Part shown: piece after piece, positions 1 through 7,500 of the stretch | Layout of the letters: the number at the start of each line of letters is the position of its first letter | Numbering within the stretch: the first letter of the stretch is position 1 | Source: Thermodesulfobacteriota bacterium | GTDB taxonomy: Bacteria > Desulfobacterota > Desulfocorpusculales > Desulfocorpusculum | Assembly (NCBI GenBank): GCA_028275295.1 | Contig: JAPWUY010000032.1 | Span: 1-9,854 of the forward strand | DNA: 9,854 nucleotides | Direction of reading: 5' to 3' | Notes under the pieces: model-generated | Database searches by the model: none | Seen by the model: the letters and a program-made list of their open reading frames with translations, nothing else | What the model was told of the DNA's origin: nothing | Position numbers and translations under genes: made by a program

Positions 1-2814
1 AGAGACGATCACTTCTCTGGTCAAAACAGTGAGGGCCTTTTGGGCAGCTGCCTGAGCCTGGGCAATGGTCTCCTTTATGGAACGGGGAGAGTGAGCAGTG
101 CCGCAAAGGAAAAAGCCGTCTCTCGTGCACTCCACGGGTCTCCATTTTGGATCGGCCTCGACAAAGAAGCCATCACCATTTCTCTCGAGTCCCAGGGCTC
201 GGGCCAACTCCCCACTGCCTTGGGGGACCATCCCTGTGCTGAGCACGAGGATGTCGGCTTTTATGCTCACTTCTCTGCCCAAAACGGGGTCCTGGAATCT
301 CACTGTGGGGATCTCTCCATCCAAGAGGACCTCTGGCTCTCGATCCTTTCGATACTGAATGAATCTCACGCCCTGGGACCTGGCCTTGGTATAGTATCCC
401 TCAAGGGATCCATAGGTCATCATGTCCCGATAGAAAACGTATATCCTGGCATCCTTGTTCCACTCGAGCACCTTGAACGCATTCTTGAGGGCCGAAGAGC
501 AACAGACCCTGCTACAATAAGGTCTCTGCTCGTCTCGTGAACCCACACACTGGATCATCACGACCACTTTGAGCTGTTCCTTGGGAATCTTGAACTGGGC
601 CAGGGCCTCCTCAAATTCCTCTTGGGTGAGAATGCGAGGGCTCTTACCATAGGAGAACTCCTGAGGCCTCACCGCTACCGCGCCTGTCGCGACGATCGCC
701 ACCCCATGCTTCACGGTGGTGTAAGATCCTCCATTTCGTCGCAAGAGGCTCTCGAACCTTCCAACGGAGCCTCTGGTCTCGACCACCTCGGTATTTGTCA
801 AGACCTGAACTCGAGCTTCCTCAAGTTGTCTCAAGGTATCGGAGAGAAGCCTATGGGGGTCGAGGCCGTCGACGGTGTAATGGATCTGACGGAGCCTTCC
901 CCCCAGCTTATCCGTTCTCTCAACCAGGGTCACCTGATGGCCCATCCTGGCGATGGCAACCGCGGCCGTCATCCCCCCTATGCCTCCGCCTATGACCAGG
1001 GCCCTCTGTTCCACTGGCACTGACACGGGAGGGGTAGGTCTCACACTTTTCAACCTCGTGTAAGCTCTCTCCAACAGGAGCTGGGCTTGTCTTGTCACCT
1101 GGTTCGAGTCGCTGCCCAGTTGGAGCCTCGAGGTGTGCAAATCCACCACTTCCATGAGAAGGGGATCGAGGCCGAGGCGAGTGGCCAAATCGTGGAACTT
1201 CCTGCCATAGAGATGGGGGAGACAGGCTCCCAAAAGGAGACGGTTGGTGGCAGTGGGTGCGAGCTCCCTCGCCAGATCATCCAGGGTCTCATCCGAGCAA
1301 AGCCTATCAACCTGGATCACCTTCTCCACAGAGGTCTGGGAGCGAAACCTCTGCGCGAGAAGGTCCCAATCAATGCGAGGCTCCGTGGATTCCGCGCATC
1401 GGCATAGCACCATGGTCACCTTCGGCATCTCTCGGCTCAGGTCCTTCTCCTGGACCTTGTCTCCTCTTGCCGGTAGGCGTCCCTTGGAGGCCAAGAATAT
1501 GGCCGCCTCATTCGCTGCAGCGCTCCCCTGGACCAATGTCTCGGATATGTCCTTTAGTCCTGTCATGGACCCACAGACAAAGACCCCTGGATTCTGTGTG
1601 AGGACGGGAGAGAATCCCTTGGTCCCGACAAAGCCCAGGTCGTCTACTTCCACACCCATGGTCTCGAGAAGGCCCTTGAGCTCCCCTTGAGAACCCTGTC
1701 CGGTCGAGAGAACCACGAGGTCGAAGAGCTCTTCCTGTATTTCTCCCTGCTCGTCCACGTAACGGATGGAGATGCGATCATCTACAGGCACACAGCTGTG
1801 GACGCGGCACCTTATCAACCTGACGCCCTTTTTCTGTGCCTCGAGCTGGTATCTGTAAAAGCCCTTCCCATAAGTTCTCATGTCCATATAGAAGACAGCG
1901 GTGTCCGTTCCTCCAAGACTCGCCTCCCTCACGAGGACAGCTTCCTTCAACGCGAACATGCAACATACAGAAGAGCAGAAATCGCGGCCCAAGTGCAGAT
2001 TTCTCGATCCAACACATTGGAGCCACGCCACCTTCTCGAGCGGTTTGCCATCTGCAGGCCTGATGAGCCTTCCCTCTGTGGGGCCCAGGCTGCTCAGAAT
2101 CCTTTCAAACTGGAGGCTTGTGACGACGTGGGGATTGGTCCCGTATCCATATAGATCCTGGAAAGGCGCGGGATCGAAAAGACTGCTTCCTCCAGCCAGA
2201 ATGATGGCTCCCACCTCCACACTAACCTGACTGTCAATGAGGAAGAGATCGATGGCTTGTGTGGGGCACTGAAGCATGCACTGGCCGCACTTGGTGCAGT
2301 GGTCTCGATCTATCAAGTAGGTGTTGGGAAGGTTTTGCGGCACTGGGCGGTACACAGCCTTCCTGAAGGACAATCCTAGATTGAATTCGTCGGGCACTGT
2401 TACTGGACAGACCTCCACGCATTTTCCGCATCCTATGCAACGTTCCATATCAACCTGCCTGGCCTTCCTCACCAAAAGGACCTGGAAGGCTCCGGGCTCA
2501 CCCGACACAGCTTTCATCTCCGTAAAGGGGAGAATCTCTATGTTGTCGTGGAAAAGGGCCTTCCTCATGCAGAACTCAGAAGCGCTTTCCCTCCCAATAA
2601 TGGGCAGCATCCTGCACATGCCACAATGATTGTTTGGAAACTGGTAATCGAGCTGGGAGAGGATCCCCCCTATAGCGGGTGAGCTGTCGATGAGGAGCAC
2701 CCTGTAGCCCATTTCAGCTAGGTCCAAAGCAGCTCGGATCCCTCCTACCCCCGCTCCCACTACCAGAACGCTCGCCTCTCCTTTTCCCATCCGAGGACCC
2801 TCTTTCACGGCCAT
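1..2814 (-). CDS. Double-core HdrA-like flavin/iron-sulfur protein (HdrA2), 3' end outside window
   Basis: The frame is open for 938 codons from ATG 2814 to the window edge, with no stop. It holds two HdrA-type halves. Core 1 (about 15-455) has FAD site VLVVGAGVGG (16-25), a cysteine cluster NHCGMCRMLP (Cys64, Cys67) with FCMRK (Cys82), two [4Fe-4S] motifs (Cys126/129/132/136; Cys173/176/179/183), CVGSR (267) and CSSVCC (280-285). Residues 464-590 then resemble the HdrA N-terminal domain, with CRC, LCSDET and ACLPHLYGRKF. Core 2 (about 605-938) has a second FAD site, LVIGGGIGGM (606-615), CVGSR (756) and YCSRVCC (766-772), but no ferredoxin insert. The end resembles the point where HdrA passes into its C-terminal ferredoxin, which would lie outside. 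It follows the FrhB-like gene by 10 bases, with GGGAGAG before the ATG. It probably partners the hdrA product; QmoA/QmoB are more distant relatives. An alternative Met is at codon 9. Confidence 0.87.
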   Translation of the reverse strand, partial: MAVKEGPRMGKGEASVLVVGAGVGGIRAALDLAEMGYRVLLIDSSPAIGGILSQLDYQFPNNHCGMCRMLPIIGRESASEFCMRKALFHDNIEILPFTEMKAVSGEPGAFQVLLVRKARQVDMERCIGCGKCVEVCPVTVPDEFNLGLSFRKAVYRPVPQNLPNTYLIDRDHCTKCGQCMLQCPTQAIDLFLIDSQVSVEVGAIILAGGSSLFDPAPFQDLYGYGTNPHVVTSLQFERILSSLGPTEGRLIRPADGKPLEKVAWLQCVGSRNLHLGRDFCSSVCCMFALKEAVLVREASLGGTDTAVFYMDMRTYGKGFYRYQLEAQKKGVRLIRCRVHSCVPVDDRISIRYVDEQGEIQEELFDLVVLSTGQGSQGELKGLLETMGVEVDDLGFVGTKGFSPVLTQNPGVFVCGSMTGLKDISETLVQGSAAANEAAIFLASKGRLPARGDKVQEKDLSREMPKVTMVLCRCAESTEPRIDWDLLAQRFRSQTSVEKVIQVDRLCSDETLDDLARELAPTATNRLLLGACLPHLYGRKFHDLATRLGLDPLLMEVVDLHTSRLQLGSDSNQVTRQAQLLLERAYTRLKSVRPTPPVSVPVEQRALVIGGGIGGMTAAVAIARMGHQVTLVERTDKLGGRLRQIHYTVDGLDPHRLLSDTLRQLEEARVQVLTNTEVVETRGSVGRFESLLRRNGGSYTTVKHGVAIVATGAVAVRPQEFSYGKSPRILTQEEFEEALAQFKIPKEQLKVVVMIQCVGSRDEQRPYCSRVCCSSALKNAFKVLEWNKDARIYVFYRDMMTYGSLEGYYTKARSQGVRFIQYRKDREPEVLLDGEIPTVRFQDPVLGREVSIKADILVLSTGMVPQGSGELARALGLERNGDGFFVEADPKWRPVECTRDGFFLCGTAHSPRSIKETIAQAQAAAQKALTVLTREVIVS
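1045..1425 (-). other. Degenerate HdrA N-terminal-type domain between the two HdrA2 cores
   Basis: These approximately 127 codons align by eye with residues 1-135 of the hdrA product: MVLCRCAES with VYICHCGTN, LCSDET with MCSDPG, ACLPHLYGRKF with SCSPRMHEITF, and VDLHTSRL with IREHCSW. The last cysteine of the set is missing. Its mid-protein position indicates that a full-length HdrA was fused behind another HdrA core. Confidence 0.7.
2245..2457 (-). other. Two [4Fe-4S] motifs in HdrA2 core 1
   Basis: The segment encodes CIGCGKCVEVCP and CTKCGQCMLQCP, separated by about 36 residues that include RKAVYRPVPQ, matching the RKAIYRSFPQ segment of HdrA. It provides the electron wire of core 1; core 2 has no equivalent. 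Confidence 0.88.
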
Positions 2815-2824
2815 TTACTCTCCC

Positions 2825-3964
2825 TCACTTACTGGAAGCTATCTCTTGAAACTCGTTGTCATAGAAGACAGCTAGGGGCTGAGGTTCTGCCAAATCGCGC
2901 CCGGGCTCATAGGAGAACAAGGCTTGCGTTCGCATTGCGATGCTCCTGAAGAGCTGAGACACGGGAATTTCGCTCGGGCACACACTGGAGCATTGGCCAC
3001 AGCCCACGCACAAGGTGCTCATGTGCTGCATCCGGGTCAGATGATAGAAGACAGTGTCTGTTGGCATGCGGAGGCTGCCCTTTTTCCTGGCCCACCTGAA
3101 AAATTGCTCCGAGTCGTGTTGGAAGGTATCCGTCACAAATACGCACTCGCGGCAGTAACAGACTGGGCAGGCGACCCGGCAGTTGTAACAGTTGATGCAA
3201 TTGGCAAGGACCTCCATCAGACCTCCCAGGTCACTGGTTCTCCGGGATATCTCTTCCAGCCACTTGTCTCGGAAGGAGATCCTTTGCTCCAGGAGGGCCC
3301 CGATGGCACCTTCCCTTTCGGGAGGCTTATGGGCCTCACTCAACCCAAGGGTTCCCAAGGCTTCCTTGCCTCTTTCTGTCAGCCCTTCCAGGGCCAATCC
3401 CCTCTCCAAGTCCTCACCAATGAGGCAGATTCGGATGTCAACCCCTTCGGGCACGGGATGCTCGCAGGCCTTGCACGCCTCAGCCAGCTCGAACCCGTCC
3501 CCAGGAGGGTTCCTCCCCTCCTTCATGGCCCGATAGAAATTGACAGAGAAGGACGGGTCTTTTTGGTCCAGTGCGAGGAAGTCAGAATTCTCGTACCGGC
3601 CGAGGCACTCCAGCCCTATGAGGAGGGTATTGTCGACTCTGGCCTGTTTGAGCTTTACCAGTTCCATAAAAGGGCGAATCTCGCACGGCCTCATCACCAA
3701 AGCCAGTCTCTTCCCCGTCTCGTCCCGGGTGAGCTGCGAGGCAAAGCGAGCGCCATTTGTTGGAACCACAGGAGCCAATGGGTCAGCCCATCGGATCCTT
3801 GCCGGGTCCACAACCAGGGTTTGCATGGGCAAGCCCTTGTAAGGCAGCCTTGTGGGCACCATTATGGCCTCCACGACTCCCTTGTCCAAAAGGGAGACAA
3901 AAAAATCCCTCACAGCCTCGAGGACCTGTCCCTCCTCCGCCTCTATTCGCGCGTAGTCAACCAT
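2825..3964 (-). CDS. FrhB/FdhB-type flavin and iron-sulfur oxidoreductase subunit
   Basis: This protein of about 379 residues resembles the beta subunit of coenzyme F420 hydrogenase/dehydrogenase and the related FdhB proteins found beside Hdr and MvhD in anaerobic bacteria. The N-terminal half has the family pattern LVMRPCEIRPFMEL (Cys94) and GLECLGRYE (Cys120), with a further CKAC pair (Cys164, Cys167), expected to bind flavin and a [4Fe-4S] cluster. The C-terminal half has a dense cysteine block, CINCYNCRVACPVCYCREC (Cys256 to Cys274), and a ferredoxin motif CVGCGQCSSVCP (Cys319/322/325/329). FrhB members use FAD to exchange hydrides with F420, while bacterial relatives may use NAD(P)H or another carrier; the sequence alone does not decide. 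Lying directly after mvhD, it is a candidate electron-input module. The start at 3964 has GGAGG 4 bases upstream. An ATG at 4012 would add 16 residues but has a poor ribosome site. The TGA stop precedes the next ATG by 10 bases. Confidence 0.82.
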   Translation of the reverse strand: MVDYARIEAEEGQVLEAVRDFFVSLLDKGVVEAIMVPTRLPYKGLPMQTLVVDPARIRWADPLAPVVPTNGARFASQLTRDETGKRLALVMRPCEIRPFMELVKLKQARVDNTLLIGLECLGRYENSDFLALDQKDPSFSVNFYRAMKEGRNPPGDGFELAEACKACEHPVPEGVDIRICLIGEDLERGLALEGLTERGKEALGTLGLSEAHKPPEREGAIGALLEQRISFRDKWLEEISRRTSDLGGLMEVLANCINCYNCRVACPVCYCRECVFVTDTFQHDSEQFFRWARKKGSLRMPTDTVFYHLTRMQHMSTLCVGCGQCSSVCPSEIPVSQLFRSIAMRTQALFSYEPGRDLAEPQPLAVFYDNEFQEIASSK

Positions 3965-4076
3965 CTTCCCTCCCTCGGTCATCCTCTTGAGTTCTAGTCC
4001 CCATAATTCCATAGCCTCTATTGCTCATCTCCATTGCGGCTCCCTGGTCTTGTATTCCGTCAACCGGGCTTTTGCT
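3965..4076 (-). other. mvhD to FrhB/FdhB-like spacer
   Basis: This is a 112-base gap if the start at 3964 is right, or 64 bases with the start at 4012. It has no clear hairpin, T-run or promoter pair. A TTGACG hexamer at 4058-4063 has no -10 partner at the right distance. Read-through transcription is the simplest reading. Confidence 0.35.
3969..3973 (-). promoter_or_regulatory. Shine-Dalgarno site deciding the FrhB/FdhB-like start
   Basis: GGAGG within the purine-rich run GAGGGAGGGAAG lies 4 bases before the ATG at 3964. The alternative ATGs at 4012 and 3982 lack a well-spaced site. Confidence 0.55.
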
Positions 4077-4499
4077 CTATGCCACTAGCTTCTGCCTCAC
4101 TTGACTTGGCCCGAGGGCCTTTATCTTCTCGACCATCTCTTTTATGGTCTCGGCAAACACGTTTCCCTCGCTTGCCGCAATCCATCTGAGCCAGAGGCGG
4201 TCCTCCTCGAACCCAAACCTCCTCAAGATCTCCTTGAGCAAGGCCACTCGCCTTCTCGCCTTGAGATTGCCATTTATGTAATGGCAGTCCCCAGGCCAAC
4301 ATCCACCGATGAGGACCCCATCCGCTCCTTCGAGAAAAGCCTTGAGAACGTATTTGGGATCCACCATACCGCTGCACATGACCCTTATGAGGCGCACATT
4401 GGGGGGGTGTAGCAATCTGGAGGTCCCTGCCAGATCAGCTGCGGTAAAGGTGCACCAGTTACATACAAAGGCTACTATCACGGGTTCGAATTCAGCCAT
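4077..4499 (-). CDS. mvhD: MvhD-type [2Fe-2S] electron-transfer subunit
   Basis: This small 140-residue protein is of the MvhD family, which carries electrons from an input enzyme (hydrogenase, formate dehydrogenase, Flx or similar) to HdrA. The diagnostic sequence is present: FVCNWCTF (Cys13, Cys16), RVMCSGMVDP (Cys42) and GCWPGDCHYINGN (Cys67, Cys72). These five cysteines are the expected cluster set. The residue after the first Cys of the last motif is Trp; from memory His is common there. No selenocysteine codon replaces any of these cysteines. An in-frame Met ten codons upstream (4529) is less likely, because AGGAGG and AAGGGAG lie just before the ATG at 4499 and the family begins close to CNWC. 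It sits between hdrA and an FrhB/FdhB-like gene, so it probably links those two proteins. Cytoplasmic. Confidence 0.93.
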   Translation of the reverse strand: MAEFEPVIVAFVCNWCTFTAADLAGTSRLLHPPNVRLIRVMCSGMVDPKYVLKAFLEGADGVLIGGCWPGDCHYINGNLKARRRVALLKEILRRFGFEEDRLWLRWIAASEGNVFAETIKEMVEKIKALGPSQVRQKLVA

Positions 4500-4599
4500 C
4501 TCCCTTTCTCCTCCTTTTGAGCCCATCAATGGGGAATATCCCTCTCTTCTCGCCCTGACCTGGGAGGGGGCCCCTTCGTCTCACATCGGCTCTGCACGT
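4500..4599 (-). other. hdrA-mvhD intergenic spacer
   Basis: This is a 100-base gap with no reading frame or strong hairpin. The only clear signal is AGGAGG (4510-4515) followed by AAGGGAG next to the mvhD start. The lack of a terminator or promoter-like pair is consistent with read-through from hdrA into mvhD. Confidence 0.4.
4510..4515 (-). promoter_or_regulatory. Shine-Dalgarno site deciding the mvhD start
   Basis: AGGAGG lies 10 bases before the ATG at 4499, with a second purine-rich run, AAGGGAG (4500-4506), closer in. Together they favour this ATG over the in-frame one at 4529. Confidence 0.6.
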
Positions 4600-7500
4600 T
4601 CATGCAGCCTCTCCAAACCTGAGTCGCTCCAAAAGGCCATCTATCTCCGCGAAAAGTTGTTTGTCGGTAAAATGCTTGACCTTCGCTGCTCCGCTAGGGC
4701 AGTGTGCAGCGCAGCTTCCACATCCCTTGCACACGGCTTCATTCACCACGGAGACATTCCTCGTCTCATCGAACTCGATGGCTGAATAAGCACAGAGGCC
4801 TCTGCATACCTGGCAACCGACGCAGATATAGGGGTCAATCTCCGCTATCGTGGGGCTGACGCTTACCCTTCCGTAACTGCTCAGGGCCAGGGCCTCGCTG
4901 GCAGCCGCTTTGGCCTGGGCAACAGTGTCCGGGATGTCCTTGGGCCCTTGGCAAGCTCCGGCGATGAAGACCCCGGATGTTGCCGTGGAGACTGGCTCCA
5001 ACTTGGGATGTTCCTCCAAGAAGAAGCCGTCACGCCCTATACTGATACCAAAGGTCCTCGCCACCTGCTCCGCGTCCTTTCTCTTCTCCATGGCCGCACA
5101 GAGGATCACCATGTCCACAGGAACCCGCAAGAGCTTCCCCAGGAGGGTATCCTCCGCAACCACTATGAGCTTCCCCTTCTCGGAGTCATCGAGGGCCTCA
5201 TCCGTGACCCTTGCAGCCTTTCCGCGAATCATCATCACGCCTTCGTCCTGAACCCTTTTGAGAAACTCCTCGTAGCCCTTCCCGAAGCACCGAAGGTCGA
5301 TGTAGAAATTGTAGACCTGGGTCTCATGGCCTAACTTGTCTTTTATGAGATGAGCGAACTTGAGGGCATACATGCAGCAGACCCTGGAGCAATACTCGTG
5401 GTAATTGACATCCCTGCTACCTATACAGTGAAGGATGGCAACGCTCTCGGGGGGCCTGGTGAAGGCCCCGTTTTGATCCCTCATGAGGATCTTCCCGCCT
5501 GTGGGACCAGTGGCGTTGTTGAGCCTCTCGAACTCCAAGCTGGTGAACACATTGGGGTACTTCCCGTAGCCAAATTGGGTCATTGGCGTAGGGTCCATGA
5601 GGTCGTAGCCTGTTGCCACGATGATGGAGCCCACTTCTAGCTCCACCACCTCATCCTCCATCTTGTGATCTATGGCCTTGGCCTTACACACTGAAACGCA
5701 TTCCATGCACTCGGAACATACCCCGCATGACACGCACCTCTGGGCCTCTGCCGAGGCATCCTCTCTTGGGAGGCCTAAATTCACCTCGGAAAAATCCTTC
5801 CTCTTGTCCGGGGGCAGCGTTATGGCCTTGGCCCTGGGCCTCCTGGGGATCTCTGGAGACACCTCCGACCAGTTCTGGCCGGAGGGCTTGGAGGGCCTTC
5901 CCTCCCGCAAGTCGAGACCCCTCAGGTATCTGTGGATGGAAATTGCCGCCTCTCTCCCAGCTGCCACGGCCTCCACTGCAGTGGCAGGGCCTGTCACCAA
6001 GTCTCCGCCCGCAAAGACACCCTTTTTTGTGGTCTCGTACGTCACGGGATCCACCACAACGGTGCCTCGCCCGCTCACTTGGAGCCCCTTGATCCCCTCC
6101 AAAAATCGTGTATCGGGGACCTGACCAATGGCCGAGATCACCGTGTCCGCCTTCACCTGGAACTCTGAGCCGGGAATGGGCACAGGTCTTCTCCTCCCTG
6201 TGGCATCGGGCTCACCGAGTTCCATTCTCACGCACCTTAGTCCTTTCACTTTCCCGTCCTGGGCGATCACCTCCACAGGCGCCACCAGGAACTCCAGCCG
6301 CACTCCCTCCTCTATGGCTGCCTCAATCTCCTCCGGGTACGCGGGCATCTCTGCCCTGGTTCTGCGATACAGGATGCTCACGGAACTGGCCCCCAATCTC
6401 ATGGCGCTTCTGGCAGCATCCACAGCCACATTCCCTCCCCCTATCACCACGACCTCGGGGCCGATCTGGGGCCGCGAGCCGAGGTTGACCTCTTTGAGAA
6501 AGCTCGTTGCTGGGATCACACCGGTCGTCTCCTCACCAGGTATTCCCAGCTTGGCGCTTCGGTGAGCTCCTGTGGCCAGGTAAACCGCCTGGTATCCTTC
6601 CTCGAATAGATCGTCTAGGGTGTGTCCAGCTCCTATGGGGCTGTCCAGCTTTATCTCCACACCGAGGCGTCTGAGATAACCGATCTCCCTTTCCAAGACC
6701 TCGGGAGGAAGCCTGTAGTCGGGGATACCGACCCTCAACATTCCCCCGGCAACTGGCAAAGCTTCGAAGATGGTCACCCTATATCCTTCCAAGGCCAGGA
6801 AGTACGCGGCAGAAAGCCCCGCTGGCCCCGAGCCCACAATGGCTACCCTTTGCTTCTTTGGCTCTATCGCGGGCACGGGAAGGTTCTCCCAGTCCACCTG
6901 GTCGGCGGCGTATCGTTTGAGCTCCCTTATGGCAAGGGGCTCATCCAGGTCTCCTCTTCGGCACACTTTCTCACAGGGAGCAGGGCAAATACGGCCCAAG
7001 GTTCCAGGCAGGGGTAACTTTTCCATGATGAGTCTGAGGGCCTCCTGGTTCTTCCCTTGTCCGATAAGCGCCACGTATCCCTGGACGTTAGTGCCAGCAG
7101 GGCAGGCTTGAACGCAAGGGCCCCTGTCCTTCTTCTCTATGACGAAGGTCACGGGAACGGCCTGGGGGAAGGATCTGTAGATGGCCTTCCTCTGGCCCAG
7201 TCTCTCGTCCCACTCGTTGGGACGGGCAATGGGACAGACATTGGAGCACTCCCCACAGCCTGTGCACTCCGGTTTGACATATCTCGCTTTCTTGCGCACC
7301 CGAACCCTATAGTTGCCTATGAATCCGCTCACTTCCTCCACTTCGCTGTAAGTGAGAAGCTCTATATTGGGGCTCTGAGCCACCGAGACCATCTTGGGCG
7401 TCCCGATGCATGAGGCGCAGTCTAGGGTGGGGAAGGTCTTGTCGAATTGAAGCATATGGCCGCCGATTGTTGGCTGCCTCTCGACGAGGTAAGCCTTGTA

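Noticed and set aside
1..2814. Possible frameshifted or broken gene in this stretch
   Set aside because: Translating the reverse complement from 2814 gives one uninterrupted frame of 938 codons with ordered domains, so it is intact and merely cut by the window edge.
2924..3997. Long plus-strand open frame of 357 codons opposite the FrhB/FdhB-like gene
   Set aside because: It is antisense to a gene with clear family motifs, shows no recognisable domain, and arises from the high GC of the coding strand.
4058..4063. TTGACG as a -35 box for an internal promoter ahead of the FrhB/FdhB-like gene
   Set aside because: No -10-like hexamer occurs 16-18 bases downstream on the minus strand; the position holds GC-rich sequence.
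4540..4599. Short inverted repeats (GGGGCCCC, GGGA-TAT-TCCC) between hdrA and mvhD as a terminator
   Set aside because: The stems are only 4 bp, with no following T-run. They are too weak to be a terminator and fit read-through.
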